64,000 nt of DNA from Acidimicrobiales bacterium (GTDB taxonomy: Bacteria > Actinomycetota > Acidimicrobiia > Acidimicrobiales > Poriferisodalaceae): contig VYDH01000036.1 in NCBI GenBank assembly GCA_009843525.1, positions 124,001 through 188,000 on the forward strand, given 5' to 3'. Each line of letters opens with the position of its first letter. The stretch's first letter is position 1. The notes under the pieces are model-generated. The model was not told where the DNA came from, did no database searches, and saw only the letters and a program-made list of their open reading frames with translations. A program made the position numbers and the translations under genes. This document shows, in pieces, positions 1 to 9,060 of the stretch.

Positions 1-1410
1 GGCCTCGCTGATCAGCTTCCACAGCAGATCCATCTGAGAGCGGTCTGTGCGCGACTGGCCCACGGCAACGCGGATGATGCTGCGCCCGTCCAGTTTCGAC
101 GGGGTCAGGTACGCCCGGCTGCTGTCGTTGACCGCCGCAGCCAAGGCGTCGGTGGCGCAGTCGGCCCGCTCGGCTGCTTCTTCGCTGGCGTCGGCGGCAC
201 GAACTCTGAAGCACACGAGCGAGAACGGGTGCGGGGCCACGATCTCGAACCGGGAGTCTTCGTTGAGGCGCTGCGCAAACTCCTGGGCCATGGCCACGTG
301 ATGGCGCACCATCTGGCGAATTCCCGCAGCCCCGTAGCTGCGCAGCACCCACCACAGCTTGAGGGCCCGGAAGCGCCGGCCCAGCGGCACCTGCCAGTTG
401 CGGTAGTCGATCACGTTGCCGGCGTCGCTCTGGGTGTTGCGCAGGTAGGGCGGGTCGATCGACAGAGCGTCGGTGAGCGCTGCCTTGTCGGCGACGTAGA
501 ACGCCGAGCAGTCGAAGTTCACCATCATCCACTTGTGCGGGTTGAAGACGTAGCTGTCGACCAGCTCGATGCCCTCGTTGTGGTGGCGGAACTCGGGGCA
601 GATCATTGCGGTGCCGGCATACGCAGCGTCGACGTGGTGCCACAGGCTGTGCTCGATTGCGATCGCCGAGATTGCCCGTACGGGATCGACCGCTGTGGTG
701 CCGGTGGTGCCGACGGTCGAGCCGACGAATGTCGGCACCAGTCCGGCAGAGATGTCGGCTTCTACCGAGGCGGCCAAAGCGTCAGGTCGCATGGCCTGGT
801 GCTCGTCGACCTCGACCAGCCGGACGTGGCCGAAGCCCGCGATGTTGGCGCCCTTCTCCACCGAGCTGTGCGCCTGTGCCGACGTGTAGGCGATCATCTG
901 TTCTGCGGGCTGGCCGCTGCGAGCGCTGACACGGTGACGGGCGGCGACCAGCGCGACATGGGTGGCATCCGAAGCGCTGCCCTGCAGCACTCCGCCGCCC
1001 TCCGAGGTCGTCTTCCAGTGTTCCGGCAGGGCACACAGGTCCACCAGCCAGTCGAGCATGTGGCTCTCGATCTCGGTCAACGCTGGAGAAGCTGACCACA
1101 GCAGCCCGATCAAGCCCAGCCCAGACGACACAGCGTCTGCCAGCACCGACGGCGGGGAGTTGTTGGCGGGGAAGTAGGCGAACCAGCCGGGATGCTGCCA
1201 ATGGGTGACCCCGGGCACGACCACCCGATCCAAGTCGGCCAGCAGGTGCTCGAAGGGTTCGGGCTGCTCGGGGGCGGAGTCTGGCAGCAATGCCCGGATG
1301 TCGCCGGGCTGGACGGCGGAAGCCACCGGCAGCGACTCGATGCGCTCCCAGTAGTCGGCGATCCAGTCGATCACCTCACGACCGTGGCGCCGGAATTCCT
1401 CCGGCGTCAT
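1..1410 (-). CDS. PLP-dependent group II decarboxylase (aromatic-L-amino-acid decarboxylase type), 3' end cut by window edge
   Basis: Decarboxylates an amino acid, most likely aromatic, in the cytosol; the exact substrate cannot be read from sequence. 470 codons are visible, near the usual 470-480 of the family, so only the last few residues are missing. ATG at 1410 gives MTPEEFRRHG, a typical family N-terminus. HVDAAYAG carries the pyridine-binding Asp (about residue 261) and NPHKWM the Schiff-base Lys (about residue 293); their 32-residue spacing equals that in human DOPA decarboxylase. GQSRTDRSQ lies near the end as in homologues. It is divergent from the phosphotransferase at 1539. A possible -10 (TAGCGT on the minus strand, 1460-1465) lies about 50 bp upstream. 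No partner transporter is visible because the downstream side is outside the window. Confidence 0.93.
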   Translation of the reverse strand, partial: MTPEEFRRHGREVIDWIADYWERIESLPVASAVQPGDIRALLPDSAPEQPEPFEHLLADLDRVVVPGVTHWQHPGWFAYFPANNSPPSVLADAVSSGLGLIGLLWSASPALTEIESHMLDWLVDLCALPEHWKTTSEGGGVLQGSASDATHVALVAARHRVSARSGQPAEQMIAYTSAQAHSSVEKGANIAGFGHVRLVEVDEHQAMRPDALAASVEADISAGLVPTFVGSTVGTTGTTAVDPVRAISAIAIEHSLWHHVDAAYAGTAMICPEFRHHNEGIELVDSYVFNPHKWMMVNFDCSAFYVADKAALTDALSIDPPYLRNTQSDAGNVIDYRNWQVPLGRRFRALKLWWVLRSYGAAGIRQMVRHHVAMAQEFAQRLNEDSRFEIVAPHPFSLVCFRVRAADASEEAAERADCATDALAAAVNDSSRAYLTPSKLDGRSIIRVAVGQSRTDRSQMDLLWKLISEA

Positions 1411-1503
1411 GTGTGCAGGCGGCGAGGTGACTTCTGGATCGATCTCATCCACGGCGCCGACGCTACTTGCGGCCCATCTCCGAGCCGCCGCCGATGGTTG
1501 CCG

Positions 1504-1509
1504 TAGTGT
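1504..1509 (+). promoter_or_regulatory. Candidate -10 box (TAGTGT) for the 1539 phosphotransferase
   Basis: TAGTGT fits the TANNNT pattern seen ahead of many genes here. It lies 29 nt before the ATG at 1539, leaving room for the strong purine-rich ribosome binding site GGGAGGCGAG at 1529-1538. No good -35 is seen. Confidence 0.4.
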
Positions 1510-1538
1510 GTGCCCGCTGAGCGAGAACGGGAGGCGAG

Positions 1539-2597
1539 ATGACGAACGGCGCTGCGGCTTCGGACATTCTCGGTTATGACGTTCCTGCGGTGGAAGCGTG
1601 GATCGACGCCAACGTCGACGGACTCGAGCCGCCGTTCGAATGGAGCCAGCTCGAGGGCGGCCACAGCAATCTGACCTACAAGCTGACAACCGCCGACGGC
1701 ATCACCGCCGTGGTGCGCCGCCCGCCGATGGGGGAGCTGCTGCCCAAGGCACACGACATGGGCCGCGAGTTCACGATCATCAGCGGTCTCGGGTCCACCG
1801 ACGTGCCGGTGGCCAAGGCCTACGGCTACTGCGAGAGTCCTGACGTGACTGGGGCGCACTTCTACGTGATGAGCTACGTGGAGGGCAAGCCGCTCTTCGA
1901 ATCCGCCGATGCCCGCGAGCACCTCACCGCCGAGGGCCGGGCACACGTGGGCATATCGTTCATGGACGTGCTCTCGGCGCTGCACTCGGTGGATCCCGAC
2001 GATGTCGGCTTGGGCGAACTTGGCCGCAAGGACGACTACGTCGGGCGGCAGATCCGCACGTGGTACAGGTCTTGGACGGCCTCGGCAGAGTCGGCGAGCT
2101 ACGACACGCCGGTCGTGCACGAGCTGCACGATTTCTTGCAGGAACGCAAGCCTGAACAGGGCCCGGCCCGGGTGGTGCACGGCGACTATGGGCTGCACAA
2201 CTGCCTGTTCAATCCCGCAGGCGAGCTGCAGGCCGTGCTGGACTGGGAGATCTCCACGCTCGGCGACCCGCTGGCCGATTTCGCTTACGCGCTCAATAGC
2301 TGGACCGAGCCGAGCGACGAGATCCTGGACGGCTCCGACCCGCCGACGCTGGTGGACGGCTTCGTCGGCCGTGCTGACCTCGTTGAGCGCTACGAGCAGC
2401 AAACCGGCGCCGATCTGTCGGACCTGGCGTACTACGTCAGCTTCAACCACTGGAAGTCGGCGTGCATCATCCACGGCGTGTATGCCCGCTACATGCGCGG
2501 CCAGAAGCCCGCCGACGATGTCGACCTCGACCTCTACCGGGCTCGCATCGGGCGCGGCATCGAGCTGTCCGCGGCCGCCGCCGAGACGATCTCGTAG
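1539..2597 (+). CDS. APH-family phosphotransferase (acyl-CoA dehydrogenase N-terminal-like kinase)
   Basis: 352 aa kinase-fold protein of the aminoglycoside/choline phosphotransferase superfamily, in the branch often associated with acyl-CoA dehydrogenases. Motifs: GGHSNLTYK (nucleotide loop, about residue 42), VVHGDYGLHNC (Brenner-type catalytic loop, about 212) and LDWEISTLGDPLADF (metal-binding Asp, about 233). The substrate is unknown; in this branch it is presumably a small alcohol or hydroxyacyl compound rather than an antibiotic. ATG at 1539 is preceded by a strong ribosome binding site. A paralogue lies at 18820-19866. Antibiotic resistance is not implied. Confidence 0.88.
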   Translation: MTNGAAASDILGYDVPAVEAWIDANVDGLEPPFEWSQLEGGHSNLTYKLTTADGITAVVRRPPMGELLPKAHDMGREFTIISGLGSTDVPVAKAYGYCESPDVTGAHFYVMSYVEGKPLFESADAREHLTAEGRAHVGISFMDVLSALHSVDPDDVGLGELGRKDDYVGRQIRTWYRSWTASAESASYDTPVVHELHDFLQERKPEQGPARVVHGDYGLHNCLFNPAGELQAVLDWEISTLGDPLADFAYALNSWTEPSDEILDGSDPPTLVDGFVGRADLVERYEQQTGADLSDLAYYVSFNHWKSACIIHGVYARYMRGQKPADDVDLDLYRARIGRGIELSAAAAETIS

Positions 2598-2617
2598 CGT
2601 CGAGGTCCTTGCGGGGC

Positions 2618-3283
2618 ATGCCGCGCACCGACTGGAACCCGATCCTGCGGGGCGAGTTCGACAAGCCCTATTGGCCGATCCTGCAGCAGTTCGTGGCCGA
2701 CGAGCGAGCGCAGGGCGCCGTGTACCCGCCGCACGACCAGGTGTTCGCGGCCCTGCACCTGACGCCGTATGCCGATGTCAAGGTGCTGATCCTGGGCCAG
2801 GATCCCTACCACGGCCCGCGGCAGGCGCACGGGCTGTGCTTCTCAGTGCCTCACGGGATTCCTCAGCCGCCGTCGCTGCAGAACATCTTCGCCGAGCTGC
2901 GCGACGACCTGGGGATCGAGCCGCCGTCCCACGGCAACCTCGAGGGATGGGGGAGTCAGGGGGTGCTGCTGCTCAACGCGTTCCTGACGGTTCGTGCCCG
3001 CCAGGCCGCGTCGCATCGCTCGGCGGGCTGGGAGACTTTCACCGATGAGGTGATCCGGGCGGTCAGTGCGAAGCCCGACCGGGTGGTGTTCATTTTGTGG
3101 GGCGGCTTTGCGCGCCGAAAGAAGTCGCTGGTGGACCTGACCCGGCACGTCGTCATCGAGTCGGCCCACCCGTCGCCACTCAGCGCCCACAACGGTTTCT
3201 TCGGCAGCAAGCCCTTCAGCCGTGCGAACGCTGCGTTGGCTGCCGGCGGCCGCGAGCCGGTCGACTGGCGCCTGGCCGACTGA
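2618..3283 (+). CDS. ung: Uracil-DNA glycosylase, family 1
   Basis: Removes uracil from DNA in base-excision repair. 221 aa, the standard length for Ung. GQDPYHGP (about residues 59-66) holds the catalytic Asp of the water-activating loop, and HPSPLS (about 182) is the minor-groove intercalation loop. MPRTDWNPIL matches the usual N-terminus, so the ATG at 2618 is preferred over in-frame codons inside the upstream gene. A TAGCGT -10-like box (2595-2600) overlaps the stop codon of the preceding gene, so Ung may have its own promoter. It is convergent with the glyoxalase-like gene. Confidence 0.97.
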   Translation: MPRTDWNPILRGEFDKPYWPILQQFVADERAQGAVYPPHDQVFAALHLTPYADVKVLILGQDPYHGPRQAHGLCFSVPHGIPQPPSLQNIFAELRDDLGIEPPSHGNLEGWGSQGVLLLNAFLTVRARQAASHRSAGWETFTDEVIRAVSAKPDRVVFILWGGFARRKKSLVDLTRHVVIESAHPSPLSAHNGFFGSKPFSRANAALAAGGREPVDWRLAD

Positions 3284-3309
3284 TTCAGCGCGGCCGTCGG
3301 CTGGCAGCC

Positions 3310-3933
3310 TCAGAGCAGCGTGACGCGCCCGTTCGGGGTGTCGAGCGTTGCCGCAAAGGTGACCGTATCGCCTGCGGTTACGTCCACTTCGATGCCGATG
3401 GCGCTGTGGAGCGCCCTGATGTGGTCGGGGTCGGGGTGCGTGCCGCTGAGCGAGACGAGCGTGCAGCCGGTCGGGGTGACCGTCGCCGGATGGGTGGTGT
3501 TGCCCCACTCGATGACAAACGGGACGAGTCCCGGGCCGGCCGACATGGTGAGTGACCAGTGGATTTCCTCGCCGTCGGGCTTCACCCGGCTCATAGCGGA
3601 GATCGGGCCGGGATCCTCGCCGCAGGCGGCCATGGCGGCGGTCACATCTTCGATGGTCTCGCCGTCGGATGCGTGTATGGCGAACGTGATGAGCCGGCCT
3701 TCGTTCATGGCGTCGATGTCGAACGGGCGGCCGTTCGGCGGATCGGGCTGTTCGGGGTCGGGCGCGATGATCTCCAGGTAGACGTCGTCGCCGAGCGACA
3801 TGAGCGTGTTGCGGGTGCCCATGCCCGGATGCGGCCCGCCTGGCGCGGCCGACATGCCGACCAGTGCCTCGACGGCTGCGGTCCCGGCCGCGAGATTGGG
3901 CGCTGCGTACACGATGTGATCGATAGCTGCCAT
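3310..3933 (-). CDS. Glyoxalase-like (VOC superfamily) protein
   Basis: 207 aa cytosolic protein of the glyoxalase-like domain family. MAAIDHIVYAAPNL opens the first beta-alpha-beta module with the His seen in VOC metal sites; GGPHPGMGTRNTLMSLGDD and YLEIIAPDPEQP are typical of the family. A weaker second module follows (GCTLVSLSGTHPDPDHI). Function unknown: VOC proteins isomerise, cleave or bind small molecules. The gene is monocistronic, convergent with ung, with a promoter-like TAACGT directly before the ATG. Confidence 0.85.
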   Translation of the reverse strand: MAAIDHIVYAAPNLAAGTAAVEALVGMSAAPGGPHPGMGTRNTLMSLGDDVYLEIIAPDPEQPDPPNGRPFDIDAMNEGRLITFAIHASDGETIEDVTAAMAACGEDPGPISAMSRVKPDGEEIHWSLTMSAGPGLVPFVIEWGNTTHPATVTPTGCTLVSLSGTHPDPDHIRALHSAIGIEVDVTAGDTVTFAATLDTPNGRVTLL

Positions 3934-3939
3934 GCGGGC

Positions 3940-3945
3940 ACGTTA
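3940..3945 (-). promoter_or_regulatory. -10 box (TAACGT) of a probable leaderless transcript
   Basis: TAACGT on the minus strand is separated by 6 nt from the ATG at 3933, so transcription would start at or next to the start codon. No Shine-Dalgarno sequence is present. Confidence 0.5.
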
Positions 3946-3979
3946 GCCACGGGTGCCAGGCCCGTCAGCACCGGCGGTG

Positions 3980-6379
3980 CTAGTCGAAGGCCTCCGCTGC
4001 GGCCAGCTCGGCGACCTTGTCGGCGTCGTAGCCCAGGTGCTCGGTGAGCACCTCGTACAGGTGCTCGCCGAGTGCGGGTGCAGCCCGTTCGGGCCATACC
4101 CGGCTGCGTGACATCGTGAACCTCGGCGCCTCGATGATTGTGGTGCCGTGGGTGGAGTGGGGAACGCCAACCCAGTGGCCTCGGTGCTCAAGCTGGGGAT
4201 CGACAGCCAGCTCAGGGCTGTTCTGCACCCGGTGCGCTGCGATGCCCGCTGCTTGGCATCGCTCTTCGACGTCGGCTTCTTCGAGCCGGCTGGTCCATGC
4301 CGACACTGCAGCTTCGAGTTCCTCCCGGCGGGCGAGGCGATCGGCCAGCGGCAGCACCGCAAGACTCGGGTGGCCGATCAGCCCAGCCAGTTCAGTCCAT
4401 GCTCTGTCGTCCTGGGCTACGACGGCCACCCAGCGGTCATCGCCGGCGGCCGGGAACACGCCGTGGGGGCAGTGGTGCTCGCTGTGGTTGCCGCGCCCAT
4501 CCACGACGGTGCCATTGCGCAGGTACTCCAGCACTGCCGGGGCGATGAAGTGCACCGACGCCTCGGCCTGGGAGAAGTCGAGGTAGCGGCCCTCGCCGGT
4601 GCGCCGCCGATGGTCGATGGCGGCGAGCAGGCTCGCTGCAGCAGGATGGGGCGACGTGTAGTCGGTGATGGCGCCGTAGGGACCGACCGGGGCACGATCG
4701 GGCCAGCCGGTGATGTTGTAGAAGCCGACCATGGCGCCCGACAGGTTGCCGTAGCCGCCGAAGTTGGCGAGCGGACCGGACTGGCCGTACAGGCAGCTCG
4801 ACAGCATCACGACGGACGGGTTGGTCTCGCGGACGCTGTCGTAGTCGAGGCCCCAGGAGCGCATGATGCGCGGCGTGTACGACTCGCATACCACATCGGC
4901 CCATCGCACGAGGTCGCGAGCGACCTTGCGGCCTGCGTCGGTGGCCGGATTCAGCGTGATGCCGAGCTTGCCGGCGTTCAGGTTGTTGAACGTGGCGCCG
5001 TTCTCGGGCCCGGGGTCGTTGTCGATGAATGGCAGGAAAGTGCGGACGGCGTCGAGCTTGACCGACGACTCGACCCGGATCACCGCTGCGCCCGCATCGG
5101 CCAGCAGGCGCGACACGGTCGGCCCGGCCACTGCCCACATGAAGTCGACCACCTTGAGCCCTTCGAGCGGCCGCTCGGATATCGACTGCTCTGGCGGTGT
5201 GGACACTGCGGGCTGGCGCGGGCGGGCCAATGTCTCGGCGGTGTGCTCGCCGACGGTTGGCACCCGGTCGGCCGAGCCGTTGCCCGGTTCCGGCTTCATC
5301 CAGTGGCCCGGGTAGCGCTCACCATCGACGATGTCCCAGTAGTCGCGGGAGGCGAGCTGTTCGGATGCCGTCAGGTCGGCTGTCGTCGCCACCGGGGCAA
5401 GCAGCAGGCGGCGCTCGAGTGCGAGGGCGAACAGCTCGTCCTTGGTCCGCGATGCGGTGAAGTTGGCGACGCATTCCTTGATTCGCTCGAATTCCTCCAG
5501 CGACTCGCTGCCATCGCTGAGCGCCATTGCGTACTGCACCCAGTCCTTGCTGGCCGTGGCCTCGTCGCAGAAGCCGGCCTCGTGCACCAGTGCCATCATC
5601 CGGCCCGTTGCTGGCCCGATGGCCGCCCCGAAGACATGCGTGAATGACACGAAGCCGTCCTTGGCCGGATAGACGACACGCAGCCGGATGGGTCCGCTGC
5701 GAATGCCGCCACCGCCCCGCAGCGTCAGCGGGGCGTTGACCAGCGAGCACAACACCGACGACATGGTTGAGTTCATGGCCACGGCCTGGGCCGACACGTC
5801 GATGTGCTGGCCGAGCCCGGACTGGTTGCGTTCGACGAGAGCGAGCACCGTCGCTGAGGCGGCTTGGCCTGCTGCGTGCAGGAACGCCTGCGGCACGCCG
5901 ACGCCCAGCGGTGCCCGGTCCTCGTCACCGCACATGTGCATGGGGCCACCCGACGCCCACACGGTGAGATCGGTCGCTGCCCAATGGGCCTTGGGGCCCG
6001 TCTGGCCGAACGACGAGATCGAGGTGACGACGAGCGCAGGATTGATCTCAGCAAGGGCGTCGGGCCCGAGGCCGAGCGATGCCATATGGCCTGGCAGGGC
6101 TGACTCGATGAGCACGTCAGCGCCAGCCGCGAGCTGCCGCAGCGCATCGGCGCCGTCCTCAGTGGCGATGTCGAGCTCGACCGACCTCTTGCCGCGTGCG
6201 TAGGAGGCGTGGGTGAGCGAAGCGCCGCTCGCATCGAACGGGCCTAGCCGCCGAACGGGGGAGCCTCCCGGTGGCTCGATCGCAATCACCTCAGCGCCCA
6301 GCCGCGCCAGGATGAACCCAGCCAAATGCCCCCGGTCATCGGTCAGGTCGAGCACCCGGTACGGCGACAGCAGCGTCAT
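3980..6379 (-). CDS. Tandem-domain CaiB/BaiF (class III) CoA-transferase
   Basis: 799 aa, twice the usual ~400: two complete class III CoA-transferase modules in one chain. Module 1 starts at MTLLSPYRVLDLTDDRGHLA and contains FILARLGAEVIAIEPPGGSP; module 2 starts near residue 405 with PLEGLKVVDFMWAVAGP and contains LLADAGAAVIRVES and RTGEGRYLDFSQAEAS. Family members move CoA between carboxylic acids through an Asp thioester. The start at 6379 fits the first module; the frame stays open further upstream only because it runs antisense to the oxidoreductase. It is divergent from the molybdopterin enzyme (69 bp between starts). A TAGTTT box at 6390-6395 (minus strand) could be its -10. Substrate unknown. 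Confidence 0.9.
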   Translation of the reverse strand: MTLLSPYRVLDLTDDRGHLAGFILARLGAEVIAIEPPGGSPVRRLGPFDASGASLTHASYARGKRSVELDIATEDGADALRQLAAGADVLIESALPGHMASLGLGPDALAEINPALVVTSISSFGQTGPKAHWAATDLTVWASGGPMHMCGDEDRAPLGVGVPQAFLHAAGQAASATVLALVERNQSGLGQHIDVSAQAVAMNSTMSSVLCSLVNAPLTLRGGGGIRSGPIRLRVVYPAKDGFVSFTHVFGAAIGPATGRMMALVHEAGFCDEATASKDWVQYAMALSDGSESLEEFERIKECVANFTASRTKDELFALALERRLLLAPVATTADLTASEQLASRDYWDIVDGERYPGHWMKPEPGNGSADRVPTVGEHTAETLARPRQPAVSTPPEQSISERPLEGLKVVDFMWAVAGPTVSRLLADAGAAVIRVESSVKLDAVRTFLPFIDNDPGPENGATFNNLNAGKLGITLNPATDAGRKVARDLVRWADVVCESYTPRIMRSWGLDYDSVRETNPSVVMLSSCLYGQSGPLANFGGYGNLSGAMVGFYNITGWPDRAPVGPYGAITDYTSPHPAAASLLAAIDHRRRTGEGRYLDFSQAEASVHFIAPAVLEYLRNGTVVDGRGNHSEHHCPHGVFPAAGDDRWVAVVAQDDRAWTELAGLIGHPSLAVLPLADRLARREELEAAVSAWTSRLEEADVEERCQAAGIAAHRVQNSPELAVDPQLEHRGHWVGVPHSTHGTTIIEAPRFTMSRSRVWPERAAPALGEHLYEVLTEHLGYDADKVAELAAAEAFD

Positions 6380-6448
6380 GGTGACGCGGAAACTAGTTCC
6401 GGACTCCGCTCGCCAACGGCTGTGGTCTAATGAGCGGCGGGGTGCGGC

Positions 6449-8467
6449 ATGACCGAGCTGCGAACGAATTGCCCCCGTGACTGCTACGACAATTGCGGGA
6501 TCGTGGTGCGACCGGGGAAGAACGGCCGGGTCATCGTGCGTGGCGACCCGGAACATCCGATCAACCGGGGAACGCTGTGCACCAAGTGCGCAACTGCCTA
6601 CAACGGCGTGTGGCAGGACCCCAGGGAGCGCCTGTCCACCCCGTTGCGTCGAGTCGGACCGAAGGGTGAGGGGGCGTTTGAGGCCATCAGCTGGGAGGCG
6701 GCGCTGAGGGAGGTCGCCGATCGAACCCAGCAGGTCATCGACGAACGCGGGCCTCAGGCCGTGATTCACACCCATTACTCGGGGACGCTGTCGATGCTGG
6801 CGTTCATGTTCCCGATGCGGTTCTTCAACCGGTTGGGCGCTACCGAGGTCGAGCCGGACTCGATCTGCAATCTGGCAGGGCACATCGCCTGGTCGGCGAT
6901 GTTCGGCATCTCGGTCGCCGGCTTCGACCCCCGGACCGCTGCAGACTCGTCGTGCATTGTGGTGTGGGGCGCGAATCCGTCCCACAGCGGTCCTCACATG
7001 GACGAGCACTGGCTGGGCGACTTCGACGGAGCGGTGGTGGTTGTCGACCCGATCCGCACCGACACGGCCCTGCGGGCCGATCTGCACCTCCAGCCGTTCC
7101 CGGGCACCGATGCTGCGCTGGCCTTCTCCATGGCGCACGAGCTCAGGGCCCTCGGGGCGTTCGACGACGAGTTCATCGCAGCACATGTCCATGGCGCCCC
7201 CGATGTGCTCCCGACCATCGAGGCGTGCTCGCCAATCTGGGGCGAGGCGCAAACCGGTGTCCCGGCTGAACAGATCCGGCGAGCAGCGCAGCTCTATGCG
7301 TCCGGCCCCGCGCTGCTGTGGGCGGGACAGGGGCTGCAGCGCCAGCCCACCGGCGCCAACGTGATGCGAGCGATCGGCCTGCTGCCCGCGCTCACCGGCA
7401 ACATCGGCAAGCCAGGGGCCGGGATCTGCTACCTCAACGTCGCAGCAGCGCTGCTCGGAGCCGACTTCGACGAGCTCGCCGGAGCGTCGCTCGTGGAGGG
7501 CGAGGCCCGCCAGATGAACCACATCGGTCTCGCCGGCGCGCTCGAAGATCCCGATCGCTTCGGCGCCATGTTCAGCTGGAACACCAACCCGCTGGCCTCG
7601 GCCGCTGAACAGCTCAGGCTCCGGGAGGCGTTCCGCCGTGAGGACCTGTTCACGGTGGTCGTCGACTGTTTCCCCACCGACACCGTCGACTATGCCGACA
7701 TCGTCCTGCCGGCGGCCAGCTTCCTGGAGTTCGATGATCTCACCTTCAGCTACATGAACCCCATCGTGGGAGCCCAGCGCAAGGTCCGCGAGCCCATTGG
7801 AGACTCGCTGCCCAACCAGGAGATCTTCCGCCGGCTCGCCGCAGCGATGGGATACGACGAACCCGAGCTGTACGAGAGCGATGAAATGCTCATCGAGCGG
7901 CTCCTGGACGGGCTCGACCTGGGGCTCTCGCACTCCGATCTAGCTGAGCGTGGTCACGTCTATCTCACCGAGGAACCGTTCGATTACTTCGCGGCTCGAA
8001 GGTTCCGCACACCTTCGGGGCGAATTGAGATTGCTTCGGCATCGTTGTCAGAGGTCGGCCTCGACCCGGTGCCGACGCCGGCGACCGATCCCGCCCAGCC
8101 GGAGGGCCTGTTCCGGCTGCTGACGCCGGCATCTCGCTGGCGGCTCAACGACTCCCATGCGAATGACCGCACGATCGGGCGGCGTTCAGGGCCGGCGACC
8201 GTCACCGTTCACCCCGCCGACGCGGCCGATCTCGGCATCGCCGACGGCGATCCGGTGCGGCTCCGCAATGGCGCCGGAGAGATCACGCTCGCGACAGCCA
8301 TCGGCGACATCGCACCTCGCGGCGTGCTCGTGGCCTACAAGGGGCGCTGGCCCAAGCTTGAGCCTGGCGGATGCAATGTCAACGCGCTGCACGAGGGCAA
8401 TTCGGCCGACATCGAGGGCTGCAGTGCCGTGCACGGCACCCTCGTCAGCCTCGAACCGGCCCGCTGA
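6449..8467 (+). CDS. Molybdopterin-dependent oxidoreductase (bis-MGD/4Fe-4S, DMSO-reductase superfamily)
   Basis: 672 aa catalytic subunit. The N-terminal 4Fe-4S site has Cys 8, 12, 16 and 44 (NCPRDCYDNCG and GTLCTKC). Cys 140 in SICNLAG sits where related enzymes have the molybdenum ligand (inference). The C-terminal molydopterin dinucleotide-binding domain starts around residue 545 (LFRLLTPASRWRLNDS). No Tat signal is visible and there is no adjacent Fe-S or membrane subunit, so it is probably a soluble cytoplasmic enzyme of the thiosulfate/polysulfide-reductase-like or formate-dehydrogenase-like group. The substrate cannot be assigned. ATG at 6449 follows a GC-rich leader; no maturation genes are nearby. 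Confidence 0.9.
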   Translation: MTELRTNCPRDCYDNCGIVVRPGKNGRVIVRGDPEHPINRGTLCTKCATAYNGVWQDPRERLSTPLRRVGPKGEGAFEAISWEAALREVADRTQQVIDERGPQAVIHTHYSGTLSMLAFMFPMRFFNRLGATEVEPDSICNLAGHIAWSAMFGISVAGFDPRTAADSSCIVVWGANPSHSGPHMDEHWLGDFDGAVVVVDPIRTDTALRADLHLQPFPGTDAALAFSMAHELRALGAFDDEFIAAHVHGAPDVLPTIEACSPIWGEAQTGVPAEQIRRAAQLYASGPALLWAGQGLQRQPTGANVMRAIGLLPALTGNIGKPGAGICYLNVAAALLGADFDELAGASLVEGEARQMNHIGLAGALEDPDRFGAMFSWNTNPLASAAEQLRLREAFRREDLFTVVVDCFPTDTVDYADIVLPAASFLEFDDLTFSYMNPIVGAQRKVREPIGDSLPNQEIFRRLAAAMGYDEPELYESDEMLIERLLDGLDLGLSHSDLAERGHVYLTEEPFDYFAARRFRTPSGRIEIASASLSEVGLDPVPTPATDPAQPEGLFRLLTPASRWRLNDSHANDRTIGRRSGPATVTVHPADAADLGIADGDPVRLRNGAGEITLATAIGDIAPRGVLVAYKGRWPKLEPGGCNVNALHEGNSADIEGCSAVHGTLVSLEPAR

Positions 8468-8493
8468 ATTGACGATCGACCTCAGGTGCAGCG

Positions 8494-9060
8494 GTGGCTG
8501 ACATCGGCGTTGCGTTCGGCATCGTGTTCCTGGCGGAGATCGGCGACAAGACCCAGCTGGTCGCTCTGACAACCGCGGGACGTCACGGCGCCGTCAAGAC
8601 CCTCGCGGCATTCGCCGCCGCCATCGCGCTCTTGCAGACCATTTCGGTCGCTGCAGGATCGGCAGTCGGATCGATCTTCGGGGGCCGGGCTGCCACGGCA
8701 GTCGTCGGCGGGTTGTTCGTCGTGCTGGGACTGTGGACGTGGTGGTCGGCGGACGGGGATAAGGAGGAGATGCCCAAGGGATTGGGCCGGGCGAGCCTGC
8801 TCGGCGCGACCGGGTTGTTCCTGCTCGCCGAGCTCGGCGACAAGACCATGATCGCGACCGCTGCACTTGCCGCTGAGCGCTCGGCAGTCTTCGTGTGGCT
8901 GGGTTCGTTCGCTGCCATGGTCGCGGCGACCGGGCTCGCTGTCGTGGTCGGTCAGCAGCTTGTCGAGCGCCTGTCAGGTCCGCGACTTGCCCGGATCGGC
9001 GCCGTCGTCTTCGTGGCGGTAGGCGTCATCACCATCGTCAATGCCATCGTCGGCGGTTGA
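8494..9060 (+). CDS. GDT1/TMEM165 (UPF0016) family cation transporter
   Basis: 188 aa integral membrane protein with the two inverted hallmark motifs of the family, EIGDKTQL (about residue 13) and ELGDKTMI (about 112), each in a transmembrane helix. Characterised relatives export Mn2+ or exchange Ca2+/Mn2+ for H+. GTG at 8494 is chosen because it places the first helix at the N-terminus. It lies 26 bp after the oxidoreductase gene and may be cotranscribed. Its last 87 bp are also the antisense of the 3' end of the cation/proton antiporter gene. Confidence 0.92.
   Translation: MADIGVAFGIVFLAEIGDKTQLVALTTAGRHGAVKTLAAFAAAIALLQTISVAAGSAVGSIFGGRAATAVVGGLFVVLGLWTWWSADGDKEEMPKGLGRASLLGATGLFLLAELGDKTMIATAALAAERSAVFVWLGSFAAMVAATGLAVVVGQQLVERLSGPRLARIGAVVFVAVGVITIVNAIVGG

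Noticed and set aside
1539..2597. Aminoglycoside resistance gene
   Set aside because: The APH fold and motifs belong to the acyl-CoA-dehydrogenase-associated branch; there is no resistance or mobile-element context.
6380..7933. Upstream extension of the CoA-transferase reading frame on the minus strand, antisense to the molybdopterin oxidoreductase
   Set aside because: No family match in the extension; the true start MTLLSPYRVLDL at 6379 fits homologues, and the opposite strand encodes a well-conserved enzyme.
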